Made by a program: the position numbers and the translations under genes. From NCBI RefSeq assembly GCF_003589745.1, contig NZ_CP032364.1, positions 558,001 through 622,000 of the forward strand: a stretch of DNA of 64,000 nucleotides, in the 5' to 3' direction. This stretch comes from Lachnoanaerobaculum umeaense (lineage in GTDB: Bacteria > Bacillota > Clostridia > Lachnospirales > Lachnospiraceae). The notes beneath the pieces are model-generated. The model was given only the letters and a program-made list of their open reading frames with translations, was not told where the DNA came from and did no database searches. Below are positions 40,502 to 50,182 of this stretch, piece after piece (the stretch's first letter is position 1; each line of letters starts with the position of its first letter).

Positions 40502-41836
40502 ATGTTTAAAACACAAGAAGAAGCTCGCAAAGAGATCTTGGAGTTGGTAAAGGGCTACCATGACAAGTTTCATAATATAAAAAAGGAATTTAAAGAAGGC
40601 GACAGGATAACGTATGCTTCAAGGGTTTATGATTCTGAAGAAATGGTTAACCTTGTAGATGCTTCATTGGATTTTTGGCTGACTGCCGGAAGATATTTTT
40701 ATGAGTTTGAAGATAAATTTGCAAAACAATTTGGTGTGAAGTATGTATCACTTGTAAACTCGGGATCAAGTGCGAATTTGCTTGCATTTATGACTTTAAC
40801 TTCTCCACTGCTGGGAGAAAGGCAGGTAAAGAGAGGAGATGAGGTCATCACTGTGGCATGTGGATTCCCTACAACAGTAACACCTATGATTCAATATGGT
40901 GCAGTACCTGTATTTGTAGATGTAACAATACCACAGTACAATATTGATGTAACTAAACTTGAGGAGGCTTTATCACCAAAGACAAAGGCTGTTATGGTGG
41001 CGCATACTCTAGGAAATCCATTTGACCTGGAAGCAGTTTTGGCTTTTTGTAAAAAGCATAATTTATGGCTTATTGAGGACAATTGTGATGCACTTGGAAG
41101 TATGTATGTCATAGATGGCGAAAAGAAGTTTACCGGTACTATCGGAGATATAGGTACCTCAAGCTTCTATCCACCACATCATATGACTATGGGTGAAGGT
41201 GGTGCAGTATATACATCTAATCCTCTTTTGAATAGGATAATAAAGTCTATGAGGGATTGGGGAAGAGACTGTGTATGTCACTCAGGACAGGATAATATGT
41301 GTGGACATAGATTTGATCGTCAGTATGGAGAACTTCCATTTGGATATGATCACAAGTATGTATATTCACACTTTGGGTATAATCTTAAGCCTACGGATCT
41401 TCAGGCAGCAGTAGGGTTGGCACAATTAAAAAAGTTCCCGGAGTTTGTAAAAAAGAGAAGAGAAAACTATAAGAGACTCTATGATGCATTAAGAATTGTG
41501 GAGGATAAGATTATATTACCTGTTCCTGCAAATAATGCAGATCCAAGCTGGTTTGGCTTTCTCATTACATGTAAGGAGGGAGTTGACAGAGCAAAACTTG
41601 TTAATAAGTTAGAGTCAAACGGTATTCAAACCAGAATGCTGTTTGCCGGTAATTTGATTAAGCATCCTTGCTTTGATCAGATGAGAGCGACTAATGAAGG
41701 ATATAGAGTAGTAGGTGAACTTAAAAATACTGATCGAATCATGAATGATACATTCTGGGTGGGAGTATATCCTGGAATGTCAGATGATAAGCTTGACTAT
41801 ATAGCTAAGAATATAATAGAGGGAGTAAGGGAGTAA
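40502..41836 (+). CDS. rfbH: CDP-4-keto-6-deoxyglucose 3-dehydratase (E1)
   Basis: 444 residues. PLP-dependent aspartate-aminotransferase fold but with His where aminotransferases have the PLP lysine: SFYPPHHMTMGEGGAV, the E1 hallmark. Cysteines for a [2Fe-2S] cluster are present in DCVCHSGQDNMCGHRF. The enzyme removes the 3-hydroxyl with an NADH-dependent reductase (E3) that was not found in the window. Product: CDP-3,6-dideoxy-4-ketohexose. GGAGGAG site; separate from rfbFG by 15 kb. Confidence 0.95.
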   Translation: MFKTQEEARKEILELVKGYHDKFHNIKKEFKEGDRITYASRVYDSEEMVNLVDASLDFWLTAGRYFYEFEDKFAKQFGVKYVSLVNSGSSANLLAFMTLTSPLLGERQVKRGDEVITVACGFPTTVTPMIQYGAVPVFVDVTIPQYNIDVTKLEEALSPKTKAVMVAHTLGNPFDLEAVLAFCKKHNLWLIEDNCDALGSMYVIDGEKKFTGTIGDIGTSSFYPPHHMTMGEGGAVYTSNPLLNRIIKSMRDWGRDCVCHSGQDNMCGHRFDRQYGELPFGYDHKYVYSHFGYNLKPTDLQAAVGLAQLKKFPEFVKKRRENYKRLYDALRIVEDKIILPVPANNADPSWFGFLITCKEGVDRAKLVNKLESNGIQTRMLFAGNLIKHPCFDQMRATNEGYRVVGELKNTDRIMNDTFWVGVYPGMSDDKLDYIAKNIIEGVRE

Positions 41837-41841
41837 AAATA

Positions 41842-41878
41842 CTGGGGCTGAGGTACATTGTACACAGCCTCTTTTGTT
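41842..41878 (+). terminator. Intrinsic terminator after rfbH
   Basis: GGGCTG with an inner GTACA/TGTAC pair and closing CAGCC, followed by TCTTTTGTTG; it ends the glycan cluster. Confidence 0.65.
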
Positions 41879-41903
41879 GTAAAAACTATGGTTTTGCCTA
41901 TAT

Positions 41904-41932
41904 TTGCTATGCAACCATAGATATGATATAAT
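41904..41932 (+). promoter_or_regulatory. Promoter for the cdaA operon
   Basis: TTGCTA (41904-41909), 17-bp spacer, perfect TATAAT (41927-41932), 39 bp before the first small gene. Confidence 0.65.
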
Positions 41933-41970
41933 GATAAAAAAGTTGCAGAAAGTTTTTGATGGGTGAATAT

Positions 41971-42372
41971 ATGCTAAATGAAGAAAAGATAAAGCAGATG
42001 ACTGAATTAGCATTATTGAAAAAGAGAAAGGGCGAGCAAATGTTTGAAATTGATAATTATTTCAAAGAAGACTATGTTGGTAAACAAATGCTTAGGTCTT
42101 TTTTTGTTTATACCTTTTGCTTTATTCTTATAGTTATTTTGGCAATTCTTTATAATTTGGAAGATCTGATGTCAAGTGTAAATCCGATAGGATTATTTTC
42201 AATTGTTTATATTGTTATATATATACTTGGACTCATTGCATTTGAATTAATTACATATAGATTTTTTTCGAAAAAATATGACGAGGCACAGAGGAATTTA
42301 AAGGTGTACAACGATAGATTGAATTATTTTGAAAAGAAATTTGACAGCAAATCGCAAAATAACGGAGGTTAG
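41971..42372 (+). CDS. Small membrane protein of unknown function
   Basis: 133 residues from ATG 41971 (GGGTG upstream); ATG 41959 is an alternative. Cytosolic charged N terminus, then two membrane segments (FFVYTFCFILIVILAILY and SIVYIVIYILGLIAFELI), and a charged C-terminal helix. The next gene starts one base after its stop. No family recognised. Confidence 0.6.
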   Translation: MLNEEKIKQMTELALLKKRKGEQMFEIDNYFKEDYVGKQMLRSFFVYTFCFILIVILAILYNLEDLMSSVNPIGLFSIVYIVIYILGLIAFELITYRFFSKKYDEAQRNLKVYNDRLNYFEKKFDSKSQNNGG

Positions 42373-42373
42373 A

Positions 42374-43336
42374 ATGCTACAGCTATATGTGTTTAGAAAC
42401 AGCTTGAAGAGTTTCTATGCAAAATACTACTCGATAATAGATAAGGGAATAAAATATATAATATTGTTTACAGCTATGATGCTTATAAATCTTAATTTGG
42501 GTTATCAAACTAAGCTGTCTATAATACATATACCTATTGTTTTGGCTATAGTAGGTGCTTTCTTGCCATATATGGCAGGAGTTGTTATAGTGGCAGTTTT
42601 TTTGATGGTGCATTTGTTTGCGGCTTCATTTGAGTTGGCATTGCTTGTAGGCATTATATTTATACTGACATTTTTCATGTATTACAGTTTTGGAAAGAAG
42701 GACAGTGTGCTTTTGCTTATTGTTCCCATACTTTTTTCTATAAAGATACCATATGTTATTCCACTGGTAGTCGGACTTATGGGAAGTACAGTAAGTATAA
42801 TACCTATTATGGCAGGAATACTTATATATTTTACATGTACTTTTGCAAAGCAGAATATAGGAGTATTGACAAATACTCAATCTGTAGATATTGCCCAGAG
42901 ATATTCACAGGCTATAAATGGTGTTTTTTCAAATAAAACTATGATTTTATTTCTGATTGCATTTGCTTTGACGACTTTTATAGTATATATGGTACATAAG
43001 CAAAATATGGATTATGCTTGGCAAATAGCCATTGCAGCAGGTACTATTACTATTTTAGTAAGCATATTTGCAGGAGATTTTATTTTTGATATATCTACTC
43101 CTCTTTTTGACTTTATAATTGGACTTGCGATATCTGTGATCATTGCGTATGTGTATAATTTCTTCGTTTTTTCAGTGGATTATACAAGGTCTGAATATGC
43201 ACAGTTTGAGGATGATGATTATTATTATTTTGTTAAGGCTGTGCCAAAGATTACAGTTTCAGCTGCAGATAAAAAAGTACAGTCGTTCAGCACAAAGGGA
43301 AAAAAGAAGAACAAGAATAATGGGGGTAGTGAATGA
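42374..43336 (+). CDS. Polytopic membrane protein upstream of cdaA
   Basis: The start is placed at ATG 42374 because GGAGG lies 6 bases before it; a longer in-frame start at 42329 overlaps the previous gene. 320 residues with roughly nine membrane segments and a Lys-rich C terminus (KGKKKNKNNGGSE) that carries a tyrosine-rich acidic stretch DDDYYYF. It overlaps cdaA by 4 bp (ATGA). No family is recognised. Coupling to cdaA suggests a link to the cell envelope or ion balance that c-di-AMP controls. Confidence 0.65.
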   Translation: MLQLYVFRNSLKSFYAKYYSIIDKGIKYIILFTAMMLINLNLGYQTKLSIIHIPIVLAIVGAFLPYMAGVVIVAVFLMVHLFAASFELALLVGIIFILTFFMYYSFGKKDSVLLLIVPILFSIKIPYVIPLVVGLMGSTVSIIPIMAGILIYFTCTFAKQNIGVLTNTQSVDIAQRYSQAINGVFSNKTMILFLIAFALTTFIVYMVHKQNMDYAWQIAIAAGTITILVSIFAGDFIFDISTPLFDFIIGLAISVIIAYVYNFFVFSVDYTRSEYAQFEDDDYYYFVKAVPKITVSAADKKVQSFSTKGKKKNKNNGGSE

Positions 43337-44205
43337 ATATAATCACGAAGATGCTGCGTGATGGTCTTTCATATTTTCCACGTATAGATATACTGAATGT
43401 AATAGAAATCCTGATTATAGCATATATCGTATATGAGATAATGACATGGATTACAAAGACCAGAGCATGGACTCTACTGAAGGGGTTGATTCTTATTTTG
43501 GCCTTTACAATAATATCATATATATTACATTTTGATGTTATACTATGGATACTTGGTAGGATTGCAACCATTGCAGTAACTGCACTTGTTATAATATTTG
43601 CTCCGGAGCTAAGAAAGGCCCTTGAGCAGCTTGGAAATAAGAATATAATGAAGATATTTGCCTTTGATAACAAAATAAGTGATGACAGCATAAACAGAAG
43701 TACCATAGAAGAGCTTATAAATGCTGCCTTCACTATGTCAAAGCCTAGGACTGGAGCTTTAATGGTGATAGAGAGAAATGAAAATCTGTCGAATATAGAA
43801 AGTACCGGTATTTTGATAAACGGTATAGTATCCAGTCAGCTTCTTATCAATATATTTGAGCATAATACACCATTACATGATGGTGCTGTACTTATAAGGG
43901 GAAATACTATTGTGTCTGCAACATGTTACTTGCCTCTTTCTGAGAATATGAGAATCAGCAAGGATTTGGGAACTAGACATAGAGCAGCTATTGGTATCAG
44001 TGAGGTGTCAGATTCTATTACAATTGTAGTGTCTGAGGAGACAGGAAGGGTTTCAGTAGCGATTGGAGGTAACCTTATAAAAGTAAATGATAGTGAAGAA
44101 TTACGAAAAGAACTTTCTATTCTACTTGAAGATAAGCCGGAAGAGAAGAGCAGCTCTTTACTATCAAAGTTGTTGAAAGGAAGAGGTAATGATAAAGACA
44201 AATAA
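43333..44205 (+). CDS. cdaA: Membrane-bound diadenylate cyclase
   Basis: 290 residues: three N-terminal membrane segments, then the DAC domain. Active motifs HDGAVLIRG (DGA, near residue 181) and LGTRHRAAIG (RHR, near 216) are intact. The enzyme makes c-di-AMP from two ATP. It overlaps the regulator gene cdaR by 17 bp, as in many Firmicutes. The usual third partner glmM does not follow; PTS genes do. Confidence 0.96.
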   Translation: MNIITKMLRDGLSYFPRIDILNVIEILIIAYIVYEIMTWITKTRAWTLLKGLILILAFTIISYILHFDVILWILGRIATIAVTALVIIFAPELRKALEQLGNKNIMKIFAFDNKISDDSINRSTIEELINAAFTMSKPRTGALMVIERNENLSNIESTGILINGIVSSQLLINIFEHNTPLHDGAVLIRGNTIVSATCYLPLSENMRISKDLGTRHRAAIGISEVSDSITIVVSEETGRVSVAIGGNLIKVNDSEELRKELSILLEDKPEEKSSSLLSKLLKGRGNDKDK

Positions 44206-45520
44206 TCTTGTTTTGAAAATTAGCTCTTTGGCTATAGCGTTTTTTGTATGGATCGTGGTAATAAATATCTCAAATCCTATAGTTACAAGGACTCAGAATG
44301 TTGCTTTGAGTGTGGTAAATGCAAATATTATTACAGATGCAGGCAAGACATACTCATTGATGGGGGCTAATACAGTAACTGTCAGCTATGAGGTAAGGAC
44401 AAGAGATGAAGGAAGAATATCGTCATCAGATTTTAAGGCATCTATAGACCTTGGAAATATGTATGATATAACCGGTGCTGTACCTATCTCAGTGGAAGTG
44501 GTGAACAATAAGAATCTTATAGTTGGAGCGGTGACAACAAAGCCCGGTATTGTAAGAGTTGGTATTGAGGACTTGCAAAGAAAAGAGTTTACACTGACTA
44601 CAAAGCTTAAAGGTACTCCTTCAGACGGATATTCTGTTGGAGAGGTCAAACTTGATAAGCAGAATGTGACACTTACAGGTCCGGTTTCGGTAATAGGACA
44701 GATAAGTCAGGTAGGAGTGGAGATAGATGTTAGCGGATTTGACAGTAATGTAGTAGGTAAGGCTGAGCTGAAGTATTTTGATGCTAATGGAAATTCATTT
44801 ATCATATCAGATGACAGAGTAAGTAAAAGTTTTGATACAGTGGGATACAGTTTGGTTATGCTCAATGGTAGGGCCTTGTCAGTCAATTTTGATGTTGGGG
44901 GAAATGTTGCAGATGGATACAGATTTACCGGAGCTGAAAGTAGCACAAAGTCTATACAGGTTAGAGGGCAACCGGAGGTCTTGGAGGGATTGAATGCTAT
45001 CACTATACCTGCAAATGCACTTAATGTTGAGGGAGCTACAAGTGATATTATTGTAAATGTAGATGTCAAGGATTTTCTTCCGGAAGATGTGACTGCAATA
45101 GGAGATACAAATATTACGGTTACATTGAAGGTAGAGGCGCTTGATAAGAAGTCTTTTAATTTGACAGTAAGTGATTTGGATATAGATGGAGCCAGGTCGG
45201 GTGTTGCTACAAGTATTGTACCTGAGAGGATAACTGTGGTTGTTTCAGGTTTGACTGCAAATCTTGAGTCTGTGACCGGCTCGGATTTGAAAGCTACACT
45301 GGATGTCAGTGGCATGAACCTAGGCAGTAATGTGGGAAGCCTTACATTTGAATTGCCGACAGGATTAAGTGTAGATTCATATACTCCTTTTGAAGTAATA
45401 ATAGGAAATCACACAAATGATAGGAGTGAAACAAATGTAGCAGAAACAACTACTGCTACAGAGCAAAGTACTATAGTAGAACAAACTACTACACAAAGTA
45501 GCTCAGCTACAGAAAACTAA
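44189..45520 (+). CDS. cdaR: YbbR-domain regulator of diadenylate cyclase
   Basis: 443 residues. One N-terminal membrane segment (LKISSLAIAFFVWIVVINIS), then about four YbbR-type beta repeats outside the membrane (for example ..VGEVKLDKQNVTLTGPVSVI). The C-terminal tail is Thr/Ser/Glu-rich (TTTATEQSTIVEQTTTQSS). CdaR binds and modulates CdaA across the membrane. The start lies inside the cdaA 3' end. Confidence 0.92.
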   Translation: MIKTNNLVLKISSLAIAFFVWIVVINISNPIVTRTQNVALSVVNANIITDAGKTYSLMGANTVTVSYEVRTRDEGRISSSDFKASIDLGNMYDITGAVPISVEVVNNKNLIVGAVTTKPGIVRVGIEDLQRKEFTLTTKLKGTPSDGYSVGEVKLDKQNVTLTGPVSVIGQISQVGVEIDVSGFDSNVVGKAELKYFDANGNSFIISDDRVSKSFDTVGYSLVMLNGRALSVNFDVGGNVADGYRFTGAESSTKSIQVRGQPEVLEGLNAITIPANALNVEGATSDIIVNVDVKDFLPEDVTAIGDTNITVTLKVEALDKKSFNLTVSDLDIDGARSGVATSIVPERITVVVSGLTANLESVTGSDLKATLDVSGMNLGSNVGSLTFELPTGLSVDSYTPFEVIIGNHTNDRSETNVAETTTATEQSTIVEQTTTQSSSATEN

Positions 45521-45533
45521 GGGAGGTTTTTGA

Positions 45534-45803
45534 ATGGTTTCAGAAGATTTAAAGGTTATAAATCCAAGTGGATTACATCTACGACCTGCAGGTAGCTTAT
45601 GTAAGGAAGCATTGAAGTTTGATTCCAAAATAAAGATTATATTTGGAGACAGTACTGCAAATGCAAAAAGTGTACTTAGTGTACTTGCTACATGTGTTAA
45701 ATGTGGGGATACGATCACAATCACATGTGAGGGGAAAGATGAGAATGAGGCTATGGATGCTTTAAAGAATTTGATAAATTCAGGTTTTGGTGAAGTAAAG
45801 TAA
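45534..45803 (+). CDS. ptsH: Phosphocarrier protein HPr
   Basis: 89 residues, normal length. Active-site His in NPSGLHLRPAGSLCKEAL and the regulatory Ser in NAKSVLSVLATC are present. GGGAGG ribosome site. It carries the phosphoryl group from enzyme I to EIIA proteins and, as Ser-P-HPr, serves catabolite control. It is 13 bp downstream of cdaR, so glucose transport and c-di-AMP genes may be co-transcribed. Confidence 0.94.
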   Translation: MVSEDLKVINPSGLHLRPAGSLCKEALKFDSKIKIIFGDSTANAKSVLSVLATCVKCGDTITITCEGKDENEAMDALKNLINSGFGEVK

Positions 45804-45816
45804 GTAGAGGTTTATC

Positions 45817-47541
45817 ATGAAGATTTATGGTGTGGGAGCAGCCGATGGTATTGGTATCGGTGTTGCAAGAGTAGTCAAGGAACAGAGTGTAGAAGTTATA
45901 AGGAAAACTGTTTCAGATATTGAAGCTGAAGTGTCAAACTTTATGGAAGTTTTGGAACTGACTAAGGCGGAGACAGAAGAGATGTCACAGGCTCTAGAAA
46001 AAAATGCCTCAGCAAAGGAAGCAGAGATTCTATTTGGACATATTATGCTTATGTCAGATCCGATGCTTGTGGATGAGATAGTAAATCGTATAAAATCTGA
46101 GAGCATTTGTGCAGAGTACATGATTGAGGAAGTATGCAATCAGTATGCAGCGGTATTTGCTTCAATGGATGATGAATTGATGCAGCAAAGGGCTACTGAT
46201 ATGTTGGATATTAAAACCAGACTTATAAAGAAGATTTTGGGAATGGAAAATACCGATCTCTCAAAACTTCCGTATGGTAGTATTTTGGTGGCTAAAGATC
46301 TTACACCTTCTATGACTGCCGGCCTTAATCCGGAGAATGTGCTTGGCATTGTTACAGAACTTGGAGGAAAGACATCACACTCTGCAATACTGGCTAGAGC
46401 ACTTGAGATACCGGCTGTAGTAGGCCTTTTTGATTTACCACAAGATATAACTGAAGGCACAGAAATACTTTTAGATGGTGAAAATGGAGAGGTTATCATA
46501 ATGCCTACCGAAGATGAAAAATCTGATTATGATAATAAAAAGAAAGAGTATGATGCCAAGAAGGAACTTTTAAAGAGATACAAGGAGTTACCAAGTATTT
46601 CTAAAGATGGCAAGAAGGTGGAGATAGCCGGAAATATTGGTAGTCCAGAGGATGCCAAGAAGGTTATTTTAAGCGGTGGAGAAGGTATAGGTCTGTTTAG
46701 AACAGAGTTCCTCTTTATGGATAGAGATGGAATGCCTAGTGAGGATGAGCAGTTTGAAAGCTATAAAGAAGTAGCTATAGCCATGGAAGGTAAGCCTGTA
46801 ATTATCAGAACATTAGATATAGGTGGTGATAAAGAGATTCCCTATATGGGAATAGAGCAGGATGAGAATCCTTTCTTAGGTTATCGTGCTATAAGACTTT
46901 GCCTTGATAGAAAGAATGATATCTATATACCTCAGTTGCGTGCATTGCTTCGTGCAAGTGCTTTTGGAAATATAAAAATCATGTTGCCACTTATAACTTC
47001 TATGGATGAGATAAAGGAAGCTAAGGCTTTGATAAATGATATAAAATCGGAGTTTGATTTAAATGGAATTGCATACAATAAGGATATAGAAGTAGGTATA
47101 ATGGTGGAGACTGCTGCTGCATCATTGCTTGCTGATATTTTTGCAAAAGAGGTGGATTTCTTTAGTATAGGTACAAATGATTTGATACAGTATACTATGT
47201 CTGTGGATAGAGGCAATGTAAAGATTGCCGGTCTTTACTCACCATTTTCACCGGCAGTACTTAGAAGTATTAATAGGATAATTACAGAGGGTAAGAAAGC
47301 CGGAATTATGGTTGGTATGTGTGGTGAGGCCGCTGCAGATCCTTTACTTATTCCTGTACTTCTTGCTTGGGGATTAGATGAATTTTCTATGTCTGCATCA
47401 AGCATATTAAAGTCAAGACAGATAATATCTCTATGTGACAGCAAGGCACTTTTATCTAAGGTCGATAAGGTGCTTGAGATGGCAACAGAGAGTGAGATAA
47501 AAGATTATTTAAAGAAAATAATAGAGGAGATTGGATGTTAA
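45817..47541 (+). CDS. ptsI: Phosphoenolpyruvate-protein phosphotransferase (PTS enzyme I)
   Basis: 574 residues, full length. Active-site His in GGKTSHSAILARALEIPAV; PEP-binding region GGEGIGLFRTEFLFMDRD and RTLDIGGDKEIPY; the C-terminal FFSIGTNDLIQYTMSVDRGN and active-site Cys in GMCGEAAADP. It starts 13 bp after ptsH and overlaps the downstream gene by 7 bp. Confidence 0.97.
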   Translation: MKIYGVGAADGIGIGVARVVKEQSVEVIRKTVSDIEAEVSNFMEVLELTKAETEEMSQALEKNASAKEAEILFGHIMLMSDPMLVDEIVNRIKSESICAEYMIEEVCNQYAAVFASMDDELMQQRATDMLDIKTRLIKKILGMENTDLSKLPYGSILVAKDLTPSMTAGLNPENVLGIVTELGGKTSHSAILARALEIPAVVGLFDLPQDITEGTEILLDGENGEVIIMPTEDEKSDYDNKKKEYDAKKELLKRYKELPSISKDGKKVEIAGNIGSPEDAKKVILSGGEGIGLFRTEFLFMDRDGMPSEDEQFESYKEVAIAMEGKPVIIRTLDIGGDKEIPYMGIEQDENPFLGYRAIRLCLDRKNDIYIPQLRALLRASAFGNIKIMLPLITSMDEIKEAKALINDIKSEFDLNGIAYNKDIEVGIMVETAAASLLADIFAKEVDFFSIGTNDLIQYTMSVDRGNVKIAGLYSPFSPAVLRSINRIITEGKKAGIMVGMCGEAAADPLLIPVLLAWGLDEFSMSASSILKSRQIISLCDSKALLSKVDKVLEMATESEIKDYLKKIIEEIGC

Positions 47542-48812
47542 TATATCTGGTTTGTAGTCTATTAGCGTATTTATTTTCCCGGATAGAGCAATATGCCCTG
47601 TCCGGGTTTGTGCTAATTGTAGTGGCAATATATCTGTATATCAAGGAATACAGATACTCAAAGTCACTTGTGAACCTTCGTGGAATATTCTCACTGGCAT
47701 TTGTGGGAGGTGAGGGTTTGGCTGCGATGAAGTTGTCATATCTTGCAAAACCCTGGAGTAATATTACTTGGATTGCTCTTTTTTTGGCTTTTGGAAGTTT
47801 TTATATAGTATTTGAGACTTTAAAAAGATATAAGGGTAATCCTTATGATAAAAGAGAAAGAATTCTTGAAAAAAGTAATGAGAACAGATTGTATGCTTGT
47901 ATAATAATACTTGCTATGGTATCTGTTATAGCATTTAATATTGAGGCTATTGTACTTGGTTTTATTCCATTATTTGAGAAGGGTGTGCCTCATGCATATT
48001 CATATTTTCACATTTCAGGAGTACATTATTTTACAGTAAGTTGTATTTTAGTACCTTCGCTCAGTATGATATATCTAAATGAGGAGGAAAAAATAAATAT
48101 TATAAAATTGGTATTTTTATGTGTTGCAAATATTATTGCTATGCTGATACCAATACTCTGTGTATCAAGGTTTCAGTTTATGTTTGCTGTACTTATGGCA
48201 TTTGTGACATTGCTGATTTTAAAGAGGGAGAGGATAAAACCTATATATTTTATAATAGTAATTGTAGTAATAGTGCCGGTATATTTGCTATTGTCAGTGG
48301 CAAGAAGCCATGATGTTGAGTATTTGAACAGTATATTTGAGATGAAATACAGCTTTCCAATTTTTGTAAGTCAACCATATATTTATATTGCAAACAATTA
48401 TGATAATCTGGATATACTGATTAAGGAATTGCCAAAACATAGCTTAGGAATAAAGGGATTATTTCCGGTTTGGGCACTTACAGGACTTAAGTTTGTTTAT
48501 CCGAAGATAGTGGATTTTCCTATTTTTGTAAATAAGACGGAGCTTACAACAGTTACATTATTCTATGATGCATTTTATGATTTTGGAATAGTAGGTGTTG
48601 GAGTTTTTTCGGCAATTTTGGGTGGTGTCAGCTATTTATTTGAAAGATGGATAAGGAGCACAAGGCATGCAGCCTTTTATATGATCTATGCACAGGGGTT
48701 TGTATACCTGGCCCTTTCATTCTTTACAACATGGTTTTCGAATCCCACAACATGGTTTTATTTTATAGTGACTTTAATAATATTTATTATTTGTGAACAG
48801 AGGAATAAGTAG
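47535..48812 (+). CDS. Wzy-like polysaccharide repeat polymerase/ligase-type membrane protein
   Basis: 425 residues with ~12 membrane segments. A large exterior loop near the C-terminal half (KPWSN... and later LPKHSLGIKGLFPVWALTG, FPIFVNKTELTTVTLFYDAF, FGIVGVGVFSAILGG) matches the O-antigen-polymerase Wzy-type pattern, in which two exterior loops carry catalytic Arg residues. It is translationally coupled to ptsI, which is unusual; there is no glycan gene beside it. Polymerase, ligase or other function cannot be decided. Confidence 0.72.
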   Translation: MLIYLVCSLLAYLFSRIEQYALSGFVLIVVAIYLYIKEYRYSKSLVNLRGIFSLAFVGGEGLAAMKLSYLAKPWSNITWIALFLAFGSFYIVFETLKRYKGNPYDKRERILEKSNENRLYACIIILAMVSVIAFNIEAIVLGFIPLFEKGVPHAYSYFHISGVHYFTVSCILVPSLSMIYLNEEEKINIIKLVFLCVANIIAMLIPILCVSRFQFMFAVLMAFVTLLILKRERIKPIYFIIVIVVIVPVYLLLSVARSHDVEYLNSIFEMKYSFPIFVSQPYIYIANNYDNLDILIKELPKHSLGIKGLFPVWALTGLKFVYPKIVDFPIFVNKTELTTVTLFYDAFYDFGIVGVGVFSAILGGVSYLFERWIRSTRHAAFYMIYAQGFVYLALSFFTTWFSNPTTWFYFIVTLIIFIICEQRNK

Positions 48813-48833
48813 TTTTATGGAGAATTTTAGAAT

Positions 48834-50177
48834 ATGAGAGCTACTTTAGATAAACAATATAAGGAGATGACTGAGACTTCGATTGAGAAGCTTATTTTAA
48901 AGTTGAGTATTCCCACCATTATAAGTATGCTGGTTACAAATATCTACAATATGGCAGATACCTTTTTTGTAGGAAAGCTTGGAACCAGTGCTTCTGCAGC
49001 TATAGGTATAGTTTTCTCTCTAATGACTATAAACCAGGCGGTAGGATTTATGTGTGGACATGGAAGCGGCTCTAACATATCAAGAAAACTTGGCAATAAG
49101 CAGCCTAATGAAGCGATAAAATTCGCTTCGACCGGGTTTTTCATGTCATTATTTTTAGGTGTTGTTATAATGATTTTTGGTATTATATTTATGGAACCTT
49201 TTCTTAGAATAATGGGTAGTACAGATACTATAATGCCATATGCCAGAGACTACGCAATATGCATACTGTTATCAGCACCTTTTATGACCGGAAGTTGTGT
49301 ACTGAATAATGTGCTCAGATATGAGGGCAGGGCTGCTCTTGCAATGGTGGGACTTACTCTGGGAGGAGTACTCAATATTATAGGGGATCCTATTTTTATA
49401 TTTGTATTTAATTTTGGAACTTTGGGTGCAGGCATATCAACCGCAATTTCTCAGATTATCAGTTTTTTTGTCTTATTGTTTATGTTTGGAGGAGATAGAA
49501 CTGTATCTAAACTTAGAATTTCTGCAGTTTCAAAGGACATTAAGGATATTATAAATATACTGGAAACCGGTGTGCCAAGCCTCATTAGACAGGGCATGAT
49601 GAGTGTGTCAACAATGGTATTAAACTATATGTCAATGCCATATGGTGATGCAGCTATTGCTGCAATGAGTATAGTAAGTAGAGTTACAAATTTTATTTTT
49701 GCCATAGCCCTTGGTATATCACAAGGATTTCAGCCGGTTTCAGCTTTTAACTATGGTGCAAAAAAATTTAAGAGGGTAAAGAGGGCGTTTGTATTTTGCT
49801 GTAGTATCAGTATGTTTATAATAGGAGTACTTAGTATACTTTCATTATTATTTTCAGGTCATATAATAGGACAATTTAGAGATGATGCAGATGTTATAAG
49901 AATTGGAACTTTTGCTTTGAGAGCACAATGTGCAGTTTTATTTATATCACCTATTACTTTGGCGGCGAGTATGATGTTTCAGGGGGCAGGAGAGAATCTG
50001 TACGCATCCATAGCATCTTTTTTGAGAAGTGGTATTACATTTGTTCCAATAGTTATGATTTTACCTAAATTTCTTGGTATTTATGGAATACAGTTGGCAC
50101 AGCCCCTAGCTGATGTAATATCATTTGTAATAGTAATACCATTGATATTTAATTTCTTTAAAAGGATAGAAAAATAA
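48834..50177 (+). CDS. MATE family efflux transporter
   Basis: 447 residues with 12 membrane segments in two similar halves (starting IEKLILKLSIPTIISMLVTN and KDIINILETGVPSLIRQGMM). DinF/NorM-type multidrug or metabolite export using Na+ or H+. Short acceptable spacing from the previous gene; it ends in a strong hairpin shared with the convergent pbp gene. Confidence 0.92.
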   Translation: MRATLDKQYKEMTETSIEKLILKLSIPTIISMLVTNIYNMADTFFVGKLGTSASAAIGIVFSLMTINQAVGFMCGHGSGSNISRKLGNKQPNEAIKFASTGFFMSLFLGVVIMIFGIIFMEPFLRIMGSTDTIMPYARDYAICILLSAPFMTGSCVLNNVLRYEGRAALAMVGLTLGGVLNIIGDPIFIFVFNFGTLGAGISTAISQIISFFVLLFMFGGDRTVSKLRISAVSKDIKDIINILETGVPSLIRQGMMSVSTMVLNYMSMPYGDAAIAAMSIVSRVTNFIFAIALGISQGFQPVSAFNYGAKKFKRVKRAFVFCCSISMFIIGVLSILSLLFSGHIIGQFRDDADVIRIGTFALRAQCAVLFISPITLAASMMFQGAGENLYASIASFLRSGITFVPIVMILPKFLGIYGIQLAQPLADVISFVIVIPLIFNFFKRIEK

Positions 50178-50182
50178 AAAGG

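Noticed and set aside
44707..45315. 202-codon reverse-strand frame inside cdaR
   Set aside because: Antisense shadow with Ser/Pro/Thr-rich composition and no family; cdaR on the plus strand is clear.
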